Source: Homalodisca vitripennis
Taxonomy: Eukaryota; Arthropoda; Insecta; Hemiptera; Cicadellidae
Length of the DNA: 64,000 nt
Reading direction: 5' to 3'
NCBI RefSeq assembly: GCF_021130785.1
Contig: NC_060207.1
Coordinates: forward strand, 189,804,001-189,868,000
The notes under the pieces were generated by a model, which saw nothing but the letters and a program-made list of their open reading frames with translations, did no database searches and was not told the DNA's origin. Within the stretch, counting starts at the first letter, position 1, and each line of letters opens with the position of its first letter. Both the position numbers and the translations under genes were made by a program. Of this stretch, positions 36,038-46,624 are shown piece after piece.

Positions 36038-37261
36038 TACGGTATGGACGACTTTCACTGCCTTTAACCTTTAGCGCTCTCCCGCCATCGCCATCGCCGC
36101 TTGGATGTCAATCATATGTCTGTCTGTCCGAGGGTTAATGTGTGGCGTCTCTTAATGTCGCAGCGGCCTCTCTGATAACAGCCTGCACAACCAATACATC
36201 CCGTGAGACAGGATAGAACTGTCAACTGTCAACTGACAGAGGTCAGCAGGACAGGAACGATAAGCCATACTTGGTCATCTATGGAACCAGTAAATTAGTC
36301 TTAATTTGTCCTTGCTTGGAAATGTATTTTTGATTAATCTCAAGTTGAAAACAAGTCAGATTGAAAACCTGATAGGTTACGTAACCACAGCTGAATTAGC
36401 ATCAAAAACAACTTTGTTAATATAGCATAAAAGGTTGTAGAGTAGCTTATTTAAAAGACTCTTTTAACCTAACATAATAAATATATAAGAATAGAATAAA
36501 AAATAAAATATAAAGCCATCAGAAAAATTTAAAAAAAATGCCGTACAAGATAAAAAGATTTGAGACATGTTATTATTTAAAGTTCCAATGTTTATACTAA
36601 AATATGTGGAGTTTTTTTAGAAAACGATTTACTATTTTCAAAATACAGATGTGTATTGATTTGTATGGTGAATAAAAGGAAATGAAAAAGGTTATTGTAA
36701 CTATTTGGTAGAACAAATAAGGAATATCAAAGCCTGAGTTAATTATTTGGGTTTTAGAGAGGGGAAATTGTATCTGTTTCAAAATTGTAAATGTACGACG
36801 GAGAAATGTTTTAAAACTAAACATTGAAAATAAAAATAAAATAATGAACCGGCCTACGGCAAATTATCTTGAAACGTTTTCAAGGCTCACAGCTAATGGG
36901 TTAGTATCTCTTAATGCTTTTTCTCTTAGGATTTGTGGAAAGTTTAAATTCCTTAAATTCCTCGCTGATGTCGGTCCTACCTTGGACATTGTAATGTTTG
37001 AATCCGAATCATTAACAGGTACTTAAGATGTGACAGTTTAATGCTCTCTGATTACATTTTATAATCTAGCAATATTTTTAAAAATATATGACTCTTTAAT
37101 CAAGTTACTAAAACAAAATTATATAGTAAGAAATTTAGCCTTTTTTAAGCCGCAGTCTTAAAATGAAACGGGTGTACCATATGTTCTACCTTTATCTTTT
37201 ACTACTCACTAAGTTGGTGGACATGCAGACATCCAATCAGTGAATGATGGCTAAGTGATAA

Positions 37262-37480
37262 TCTATATATATAAAAATGAAACTGTTCGTGTGTAACAGC
37301 ATCACTCACAAACGGCTGGACGGATTCGCCTAATTTTTTTTTTAAATTTGTTCGTCTTGATCTGTAGAAGGTTATAGGATACTTTTTATCCCTTTCCCGA
37401 TTCAGGATTCCGCCCCACTGGTTACAGAAATACCCGTAAGAAATGCATTGCAGCAAACATATGTTATTAAGTGAAAGAGT
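37262..37480 (+). mobile_element. 5' fragment of a second Helitron-like element
   Basis: Starts tctatatatataaaaatgaa, then reads aaacggctggacggattcgcc and tagaaggttataggatact, parallel in order to the head of the 37632 copy (a TATATA head, a gaccga or gacgga block, then tagaaggtt). The matching 3' end is missing, so it is truncated or interrupted by the neighbouring copy. Confidence 0.4.
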
Positions 37481-37631
37481 CTTTTCAAATTTTTAATCAG
37501 CTGTTCTTTGTAAACATATATAATGCGACAAAAAATATATTTATATATAAATTTCTTTACACTTATAGTTTTAAAGCATAGAGTAAGCTTAAGAGAAACG
37601 ACAAATTTTGTTTAAACTGTTTCTGCAATCA

Positions 37632-37928
37632 TAATATATAAAAATGAATGTTTGTGTGTTTGTCCTTTATAGACTCAGAAACTATTGGACCGATCACTAT
37701 GAAAATTTGTATTTTTCTATGTAGAAGGTTTATACGCAATGCCCATTGATGTAACTAACCACCAGGCTGTACTGCAAGATATAAAAGTTATCAAAGCGCC
37801 TGCACATTATAAACTGCAATTACAACACAGTAGTTACGTATATTAAAATATCCAAACACTATTTGAAGGCAAAGAAATATACGGGCAAAGCTTAAGAGAC
37901 GCGTGCGAAGCCGCGGGAAACAGCTAGT
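37632..37928 (+). mobile_element. Non-autonomous Helitron/Helentron-like element
   Basis: It begins ataatatataaaaatgaatg and ends with gcgaagccgcgggaaacagctagt-type sequence (37905-37928), head and tail motifs common in insect Helitron-like repeats ending in CTAGT. No Rep/helicase is present. The assignment rests on recalled end motifs. Confidence 0.5.
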
Positions 37929-38048
37929 ACTAGAAAAAGAAATAATTCTATAAGATGATCAGAATTTGGTGTATGTTCATATTTATACAAAACCTAATTT
38001 CCTTAACTAACGTTGTATAAAAACTACGTCATTTCCTTAAATCATATG

Positions 38049-38626
38049 TTATTGGCTGAGCTTTAGTGAAGCCTATCACTCGTGGAGGAGATAAATTATA
38101 TATCTGTTTGTCTCTTCGCACGATAAATCGTAAAAAACAAAGCTAAAGACTTTAAATTTTGCACGAAGCTTCATTTCTAAAAGAGATATACTGAGTTCGG
38201 TCATGGTACATGTCACTTCAAGGAATTTGGCTCAGCGTTATCGAATATTTTTACATTGGGTATTATGGGTAACAAACGATGGCCACGAGAAAATATCAGA
38301 ATCAATATATTTTTAAACAAACTCATTACACCCTTTTATTAGCTGTGTAGACTTTTATTATTTAAACGCTGATATAAGCCCCATTTTAATGAACTCAAAT
38401 CTGAATGTATCATTTAGCAAGACATGTCAAGAGAGATCTTAAATTTAGCACGCCACTTCATTTCTAAAAGAAAAACTTTTATGACGTGACATTTTCGTAT
38501 GATAGTCCTTCTGTATATCTGTTAGTAGAAAATCTCAGAATGAGATGAGATATAAATTTGAAATGCTGCGTACCAAACTGAGCGAAGCCTGTTACGATAC
38601 GTGGTGTGGCGTACCTGTATCTTGTT
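38049..38626 (+). repeat. Dispersed repeat family 'TTGGCTGAGC', copy 2
   Basis: Begins tattggctgagctttagtga and ends near gagcgaagcctgttacgata. The two ends carry related direct motifs (gtgaagcctatcac and gcgaagcctgttacg), as in copy 1. No inverted termini are evident. Confidence 0.65.
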
Positions 38627-39064
38627 ATATACATATAAATTATTTAAATCATAACAATAAAAATATGTCATCCCTTCAAGTTACGATTCAAATTATTACT
38701 GTAATTGTCACATTTTTATTTTAAGCGCTATCATTGGGCTTGATTCCAAAATGGACCATAACATTTACTTTGTCAGTATTTCCTCGTGGGGCGATAACAA
38801 TCTCCTTACTTTATTTTGTCTTTAATCAACTTAATAAAATCAAATCATGAAATGATAATAAAATCCTGTATAAGTTTTAGCTTATCAAACAAACCTACAG
38901 TGGTAAAACATGTACGTGGTATGATTACAAACTTTCATGAAGTTAAAAACGAAATAGTTTTTTAACCGATAGCTCGTTATACTTTAATTTCAGCCGAGTA
39001 GTCTTTAAACTGTCTGCCATTAAACATTTTGAAAATATCTAAACTCTACTTAAAGTAAAACTAA

Positions 39065-39360
39065 GTGGCCATGACAATAGTGGTTACTGGAAACGCCTGC
39101 AAGAGTCAGGAATGAACGGGGAGTCAGTTTGTTGTGCTCGGGAAGGCTCTCATTAAAGCAGCCGTTCAAACAACAAACTTGGGGTTATTATTTCGCACTT
39201 TGGCTTCACTCCAAACGCAATAAATTAGCTTTCTCATTATCCAACTGGGAGCTGCTGACCTGGAAACAGACTAACAGTTAATTAATAATTTACTCCTCCC
39301 AACAGTGCTCTGATTGCGTTAATTTCTTTGAACCATTTATGAATTTATTTCATATGCAAT
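39065..39360. promoter_or_regulatory. Candidate intronic enhancer (non-repetitive, homeodomain-site-rich)
   Basis: A stretch of mixed composition, not matching any repeat in the window, with closely spaced sites: aaacaacaaac (forkhead type), ttaattaataattt (homeodomain), catttatgaatttat (Hox/Cdx type) and atatgcaataaatt (octamer-like). Judged by eye; no conservation data. Confidence 0.2.
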
Positions 39361-39522
39361 AAATTAACCATGAAATTGTTATAATGATTAGATTTATATT
39401 TTGGAATCAAAGAATAAAAACACAAAATATTAAAAATCTCATCAAAAATGTTCCACTCTCTATTAGGAGTCCGACGGAACGTTCTTAAAATCACGTTACT
39501 GTATTTCGTGAGATAACTCTTG

Positions 39523-40070
39523 ATAGAGCGGTCGTAGAGAGCGGTCATGGAGAGTGGTCGTAGAGAGCGGTCATAGAGAGCGGTCGTAGAGAGCGATCGT
39601 AGAGAGCGGTCGTAAAGAGCGGTCGTAAAGATCGGTCATGGTGAGCGGTCGTAGAGAGCGGTCATGGAGAGCGATCGAGAGAGCGGCCATGGAGAGCGGT
39701 CGTATAGAGCGGTCATGGAGAGCGTCGTAGAGAGCGGTCATGGAGAGCGGTCGTAGAGAGCGGTCATGGAGAGTGGTCGTAGAGAGCGGTCATAGAGAGC
39801 GGTCGTAGAGAGCGATCGTAGAGAGCGGTCATGGAGAGCGGTCGTAAAGATCGGTCATGGTGAGCGGTCGTAGAGAGCGGTCATGGAGAATGGTCGCAGA
39901 GAGAGGTCGTAGAGAGCGGTCATGGTGAGCGGTCGCAGAGAGAGGTCGTAGAAAGCGGTCGTAGAGAGCGGTTGTAGAGAGCAGTCATGGAGAGTGGTCG
40001 CAGAGAGAGGTCGTAGAGAGCGGTCATGGAGAGCGGTCGTAGAAAGCGGACGTGGATAGCGGTCGTAGAG
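39523..40070 (+). repeat. 13-bp minisatellite, about 40 units
   Basis: The unit alternates between ggtcgtagagagc and ggtcatggagagc, so parts form a 26-bp dimer. A larger block is also duplicated (39540-39600 resembles 39772-39832). Because 13 is not a multiple of 3, open frames in it give 13-residue repeated peptides; I do not treat them as genes. Confidence 0.93.
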
Positions 40071-40388
40071 ATTTGAAACGTTGTATTCATGTTCCTCTTG
40101 GTCCAAGGAAGAACTCTCTTAAGAGCCAGCTGCACTGATGACCACCTTGATTGTAGCTCTATTAGAACAATGTGAAACCTCAAGCACATTTGCAGCCTTA
40201 TTTTTAGTCGTAGAGTTATAAGAGATGTCTCATTTGGAAGATTGAACTAATACGCATCGAAAAGCTGTTATGCTTTTTTGATATTTATTGTAGGTTTCTC
40301 AGGAAAAAATTTTTTAAATTCATTATTCCAATATTAAATACAATTTACAAAAGAGACTAAAACGCGTTTAGATGCGTATTAATTATAC

Positions 40389-40680
40389 ACAGGGTGTAAA
40401 TTAAGTCCTGATACGCTTGGATATGTTCAAAACGGGTTGAGATATCGGTGAAAAATCTTCACCATACATGATAAAATAATTTTTGAATTTTTGGAGGGTA
40501 AAGATATTTCCTCCCTCCTTTTTCAAAGGGGAGTAGAGGGGGTTCACTTTAAATTTTCAAATTGCAACTTGTGACATGTAATTTGATATGTAAATTCAAA
40601 AGTAACACAATGTCATTAAAAATTCTCTACGACGATCCTAGCAAAAGTTAGAGGCAAATAAACCCTTACATATTTTCCGC
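40389..40680 (+). repeat. Possible transposon remnant with ACAGGGTGT end
   Basis: Begins tacacagggtgtaaattaag and continues with gtcctgatacgcttggatat. ACAGGGTGT starts are frequent at ends of insect repeats, but no second copy or matching end was found in this window. Confidence 0.3.
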
Positions 40681-40929
40681 TTGACGTTCTTTATAACAGC
40701 GAGCAAATAGCAAAACTAGTTGAAACCTACACACTTCAATTGGTTCGTCTTGTTATTACGCACTAGTTTCGTCATTTGAACGACATATGCCGAGTCTGTC
40801 ATGAATTCCAAGATCACTGTAGTAGTGTGCATAAAACTGGAAACCTGATGTACGTATACGCCACAAATATGCCTCACTCGTACACCAGGTCTATCAAGCA
40901 TACTGTGCATATCTATGTTTCTACTGACG

Positions 40930-40981
<52 letters not shown>

Positions 40982-43424
40982 ATATGTATATATGGACCAG
41001 TTTGACTAAATATCACCATGATTATGTCCTTCAAAAGATTAGAGAGAAACCTCTGTCGTAGTATACTTAGAAACATGACTGTAAATGGTCCTATTTGCAC
41101 TTAGAAGTATTATCTCTTTACCGCGATAGCACAAATACCAAAACCTATAAGGAGAAAATGAAATTTATTAAACCGATACAACGGAGTTTCAAAGGACACT
41201 TTAGAGAAAATCGAACGAGGGAGCGCACAGACTTAAAGACAGAAGGAAGGACTGCTTTAATTTTTCGATCCTGAAATCAACAGCGTGATTATTTGGACCA
41301 AGAGGAACCTATGACCAAAACCTAATTTCAAATCTCTAGTACCTTTTTACAAAGAGTTGGACAACAACACGATTTCAATAAAGTCCTACCTGATCCTTAA
41401 TCAAATACAGACACTATTTTAATCTCAAGTCATAAGTTCTTATTAGAACACCATAAACTATCGGACTGTGATTTTAATACCCTTGCTAATATTTATATGT
41501 TTCTTTTGATTAAAAAATCTTTCGATAGGATTGCTAATAAATTTAAAATAAGTGTTTCTATTACTATAGCAGCTCAAGAACACAGATTGTTATGGCTTTA
41601 GTACTGTGACATAATAACAGTTGATATTGTTTAGTACTTAGTTAAAAAATATAATTATTTATAATTTATGAACTCATTTTCTCTAACTGCATATAGTTTG
41701 TTTAATAATTAAACTGTCCACATAAAACACATTAACTGTAACTTTTCATAATATGCTCTTTTAGATATATACGTTTGCAGTTTTTAAGAAGTAACAATTT
41801 GAAAAATAAAACTTCTAGAAATCATCGTGTTTTTGGCCTATAAAGCTACTTAAAAAATTTCAAGTTAACAACAACAAGCCATTCTCAAATAAAAAAATTA
41901 ATACCAGATTCGTGGCTGTTTCAACTATTATAGTTTTAAAACATTTTGAATATGATATTTGCTTTTTATCTCTGGTCCAATAAATGAAAATTTGGTAAAG
42001 ATTTTGTAGACAGAAGCTCAGTATGACATTTTATTGTAAGTGCAAATGACAGATAACATACATAAATACTTAATTGGTCTCAGAAAAAGCTAATTTTATT
42101 GTTAAATAAAATTGTATCTTTTATGTCTTCAAAAATCCCTGCAGGCCTTACACAGAGTTATACTGTGGATAGCTGTATGTGAAAAGGTGAGTTTCGGGGG
42201 CGCAGAAGGAAGGAAGTAGTTTGGGGCTTTTGCTGAGAAATGTTGAAGCGCATAAGTTTTCTTTTATTCATTCTTTTTACTAAACTTAAAGTACAGTTTG
42301 TATTGTCAAATGTAAAATTATAATGCTCCATTAATTAATTGAGTAACACTCAAAGTAATAATTAAAAATATAATAAACAATTGATTTTTGTCACTATACA
42401 GATTAAAGTATTAATTTTATTTCATTAACTTCACTCATAATTGTTTTAAAAGCAACCTAAATTGTTTTACAATAATTATTTTGATGGAAAACCGCACATA
42501 TAATACAGTTCTGAGAAAGTCTCCTCCTTAATGAATGTTGTATTTAAGAAATATTCACATCAATAACTTACTCTGTTTAGTACAAAACAGATTACATAGA
42601 TTGGTAGAATCTAACAGAATAACGAACGTTTAAATGCTCGCAAGCTTAAACCATAACCTATCTGCTTAGAAATGTATGAAAGCCATCAAGAAGTACTTTG
42701 TTTTTAGCAACTTTCACTTTATCTCCTCAATGAAACAAATTTATGGTCTAGTAAACAGACGACCTCTCTTGCATATCTTTTTGGACACCTGGCGGATATT
42801 TTTTGGTTTCAGTTCAGTTTCAGCAGTTTGCGTTCGTTGGCCTAAACGAATTTTTATTCCAATACAGAATCAGTCAGTCATTTCATTATTTAGAGTTAAT
42901 AAAATTTAAGTTGGTAATGTAGTCCTGCATTTCAAGGGGACCCAGACTCCTATTTCACCTCCGCCACTGAGGTAAAGAAATTCTGTTTTAAAAAATTATT
43001 TTAATCGTTTATCTAGCGTAAGAGGATCATACCCGTCAAAAAATGTCCTTACATGATTATTCTACAAATTACATAGACATATAAGAGGCAATTTTGAAAC
43101 TTAAATATTTGTAAGTTAGCATATAACAAATAAAAATACAAGACAATCAATTTTAAAAATTCATACAATATTTTCATTATATATCTGAATGCAGCGTATA
43201 GCCTACTTAAATATACAAAATGCTGCTATTTAATAAGCTCTAGATATTAGAATATTTTACTACCATACAAATATTATTTTTATTTTTCGTGTTTACTGAA
43301 ATAAATATGTAAGAAATATGTTACATCTGTATTAACATGCCTCTGGTTATTTATTTTTGGCATCGTCTTTGTGTAATCAGAAACCACCATCCACTGTCAT
43401 TGTCGTCATGATTGTGTTTTATGT
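40681..43424. other. AT-rich presumed intron, no further feature
   Basis: Besides the TA microsatellite at 40931-40979, only incidental open frames are present. Confidence 0.5.
40931..40979. repeat. (TA)n microsatellite
   Basis: About 24 uninterrupted TA units; the Tyr-Ile open frame through it is incidental. Confidence 0.95.
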
Positions 43425-43612
43425 TATAAAAATATAGATGACCTCATAACTGCGGTTGCCATGGCAACACCTTTATGTATTAACTGACGCTGGGTGATGA
43501 ATGCTTTTATAGAAAAGTGCTATCATGTTTCGTTCATATTCTGACGCCGCGCACAATAATTGTGTCAATAACAGCCGCTATTTCTCTTCATATGTGGACA
43601 TATTTTCTATTC
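43425..43612 (+). repeat. Dispersed repeat pair member C
   Basis: Shares ataaaaatatag, a tgttcgttcatattctgacg-like block (written tttcgttcatattctgacgc here), ccgcgcacaataattgtg and ctatttctcttcatatg with 53655-53830, in the same order and strand. An X-box palindrome (43455-43468) lies in a part that does not align with the other copy. Confidence 0.5.
43455..43468. promoter_or_regulatory. Perfect X-box palindrome (RFX-type site)
   Basis: GTTGCCATGGCAAC, a 14-bp perfect palindrome identical to the ideal binding site of RFX transcription factors, which in animals control ciliary genes. No gene adjacent to it could be identified, and it sits inside a dispersed repeat copy, so function is unproven. 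Confidence 0.35.
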
Positions 43613-44293
43613 CAATTTATGGTTGGTCCTCTATAAAAATCAACGGAATCGAATAACATATTTTTGTCAGAGTTTTATTATTTTTATTTAACACAGTTGA
43701 ATAAGAATATTATAATAATCGCATCGATTATGTATAATTTGTATGTTATATACAATAAATTTACATTCGAAAACATAACATTTATTAAAATACAATGATA
43801 TGAACGTTCGTCATAGCGTGTAAGCACGTTGTTAGTATTATAGGGAACACGGACTCCACAAAGTTCTGTTATACGAGTATTATGTTTATAATGCAAGAAG
43901 CTCTACTTAATTCAGGAATAACTGTTTTACACCACCTAGCTTAGGTTCGTTCTCCATAGGTTTTAAAAAAGTTCAATATTACCTATTCATTCACATTTTG
44001 TGATTTGAGTGAGACATTAGGAGCTTGTGTTAAAACGAATAGATTTTATAAATGGTTCTCAGAATCACTGAGCAGTTGAATAGTAAAAAGTCAAATATAC
44101 CTTTGAGGTGATATATTACAAATCACATGATTTCGCTCATTGCAGAAACTTTAACCAATTTGAAATCTGTGGTATAGACAACTTTACCAGTAACATGAGC
44201 TGATATTATCTAGTTATTTTCCACAAAGTTTTGGTGTCAGACAAACCGATAAGCTCCCTTTAAGTATTAAAACATATTCCAGTCAATTCAATA

Positions 44294-44319
44294 CAGTAGA
44301 ACCTCGATAGTTCGACACT
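44294..44319 (+). repeat. Left terminal inverted repeat of the Tigger element
   Basis: Starts CAGTAGAACCTCGATAG directly after TA (44292-44293) and pairs with the reverse complement of 46597-46622. It is followed by two further inverted copies of the TAGTTCGACA motif (to about 44362), probable transposase binding sites. Confidence 0.9.
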
Positions 44320-44708
44320 TTGTGGACTAACGGGGTGTCGAACTATCAAGATGTCGAACTATAGGGAGTATATAGATTTTAAACACAAGGAATATTAAAA
44401 AGGCGAGTTTATGTTAAGATGGACTGTAATTTAATTAACAATGTACAACTAAACAAATATTAAACTGATGAAACAAAATGTATCAACTTACATTGTTTTA
44501 CAGTGCTGTACTTCTTCCTCTTAAAATAGTTAATGATTAAATGAATAAATGTAAAAATAAACAAACTCAATTCATAATATAGGCTAGATAAAAAAACAAA
44601 ATGTATATACAAAAATAAATTAATATGGGACAACTATAACTTGTAACATGGTTACATCATGTTTTACTTTTTACAAACGCAAAATAGTTTGTGATTTTTA
44701 ATTGTTTT

Positions 44709-46282
44709 TCACTTTGGTTTTCTTCGCCGAGCCGCCTCGTCACGTAATCGTCGAAGAAACAAAATGTCCATTCCAGTCGTCCCTTGTTTCCTGTAAATAC
44801 TGGATCGCTCCCTCGAAGAATTTTACACCTTCGCTGTGTGTCAGTTTTGATTTTTGAGTGGTATCTTCGTCGTCTTCTGACTCTTCTTCACTATCCTCTC
44901 TTGATTTTAAAGCATCAAACTATTTCTTCCTCTGAAGTTGGTCCGCTTTCTTCATCTTGTTCCATCACTCGAAAACATCTGTAGGTGAAGCTTCTTCACA
45001 ACCTGGGATTTTTTCCATTAAAGTGGCTAGCTCGTCATCTTTAATTTCTTCGTTGAACTCATTTCCCTGGTGGTCCAAGAGCTTCCTCCAAGAACGCACG
45101 AGCGTTAGGGGATTGAGTTCATCCCATGCCTGGGAAATCCAGCCAACAACATCCAGCATATCAATTTTTTTTAACTTATCCACTAATTCGACTCCTTCAT
45201 CTAGGGCTTGAATGAGACATGAAAGGAGTTTCTTCCTATACAACTTCTTAAGCGTTACCAAAACTCCTTGGTCCATAGGCTGGCAAAGGGAGGTTACGTT
45301 AGGGGGCAAGAACATAGCTTTAATTTCTCCGTCTTGAATGACATCTACAGCCGGGTGCGTTGTTGCGTTGTCGAGGATCAAGAGTGCTTTCATTGGAAGG
45401 TTCTGGGACTTTAGATGCTTCTTAATTTCGGGCACAAACTGTTTGTGAAACCATTCGTTAAAAATGCTCTCTGACATCCAAGCATTTGATTGGTGTCTGT
45501 AAAAAAACGGGGAGGTCAAAATGGTCACCATTCATTTTAATATTTTTGAAGGCTCTAGGTTTCCTGGCCTTTCCTATCAGAGCCAATTTTAATTTATGAG
45601 TTCCTGTTGCGTTACTGCAAGCCAACACAGTAACTCTGTCCTTACTTTTTTTATATCCTGCTGCAGCTTTCTCTTGTTTGAGAGCCAAACTTTTTGTTGG
45701 GAGCATTCTAAAATTCAGACCAGTTTCATCACAGTTATAGACTCTTATAGGTATATAGGCTCTCCACTAAGGCCTAATTCTTCAATCAAAGCTTGAAATT
45801 TCATTTTAAAATCATGTGAACTATCGAGATTTGCTGACAGTTTTTCTCCACAAATGCTCAATTGTTTAATACCATACCTCTCTTTCCATCTGTCCAGCCA
45901 TCCAGAGCTTGCTGTGAATTCAGGCTCTCCCTCTTCTTTAAAGTTTTGATAAAATTTCAAGGCCTTTTTCCTGTAAAATCGATCCTGAGATCGGTGTCCC
46001 TTTATCCCTCTGAATCCTAAACCACTGGAAAAGAGCTTCACTTACTTGTTCATACTCAGACCTCTTCATACTCCTCCTCTTGTCTAACGATTCTGAACAC
46101 ACTCTTTTCACACACCAAGACTCAATTTCATTTCTAGACTTCCTCCATCCAATCACTGTTGACCGACCAACGTTCAAATCACTCGCCACTTTCTGTACAC
46201 TTTCACCTTTGTCAATCCTTTTTAGAGCATCTAATTTCATTTCCATCGTAACAAAGCACCTTTTACGTTTTTTATCTGACAT
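44709..46282 (-). pseudogene. Tigger-like transposase pseudogene (CENP-B-type HTH plus DDE domain)
   Basis: The reading begins at MSDKKRKRC (46282). An N-terminal helix-turn-helix of CENP-B/pogo type follows (KLDALKRIDKGESVQKVASD), then a CENP-B-like second DNA-binding domain including EFTASSGWLDRWKERYGIK. The catalytic core keeps all three acidic residues: D in YNCDETGLNF (about 45730), D in LLILDNATTHP (about 45360) and D in TSLCQPMDQGV (about 45280). A charged C-terminal tail (RLRDEAARRRKPK) ends at TGA 44711-44709. The frame is broken near 45965 (ILQEK to KFYQNF), 45748 (before VYNCDETG) and 45500 (before YRHQSNAWM), and again after 44965, where the tail needs further shifts. Intact relatives run to about 500-530 residues, which this span matches. 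It would bind the terminal repeats and cut and paste the element; this copy cannot make a full protein. Confidence 0.93.
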
Positions 46283-46596
46283 TTTAAAAAAAACAAACAA
46301 ATTACAAAGCAGTTCAGTAACACCAACTACGTATGTCTAACGATCGTAAAAACAGTAACGTATCACGAAAGGAACAAAAACGCGTCTTAACTCCCGCAGC
46401 GTCACGAGCGAACTGAGTTGACGACTAAAGAATAGCGGGTGAGTCAGAGGGGGAGGGGGAGGAGGATGCGCTATACAAAGGGCAGTGGCGCGCGTTCACG
46501 GCAACAATGGCGGGCCCGTCAAGGACACCACTTGTCCCTGCTGTCACGTTATGTTGGTCACGGCTGGTGTCGAATGATACGACTGTCGAACTATCG

Positions 46597-46622
46597 AGTG
46601 TCGAATTAACGAGGTTCTACTG
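46597..46622 (-). repeat. Right terminal inverted repeat of the Tigger element
   Basis: The reverse complement reads CAGTAGAACCTCGTTAATTC and is followed by TA (46623-46624). Differences from the left end are confined to about two positions. A second copy of the TAGTTCGACA motif sits just inside, near 46583. Confidence 0.9.
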
Positions 46623-46624
46623 TA

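Larger units (their letters stand above)
44294..46622 (-). mobile_element. Tigger/pogo-family DNA transposon, full length, inactive
   Basis: The element is bounded on both sides by TA (44292-44293 and 46623-46624), the target duplication expected for Tc1/mariner-pogo elements. The termini are inverted repeats starting CAGTAGAACCTCG, matching in about 24 of 26 positions. Subterminal copies of TAGTTCGACA, in both orientations, occur near each end (44309, 44336, 44351, 46583, 46600 regions), as often seen in Tigger-like elements. Total length is about 2.33 kb, in the usual range. A decayed transposase lies on the minus strand between them. The region 46380-46560, upstream of the transposase, is GC-rich and probably the element's own promoter and leader. 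Several frameshifts make the copy non-autonomous. Confidence 0.93.

Noticed and set aside
36844..37026. 60-residue open frame ending near a cag|gtact donor
   Set aside because: The donor-like site is attractive but no acceptor or homology supports an exon.
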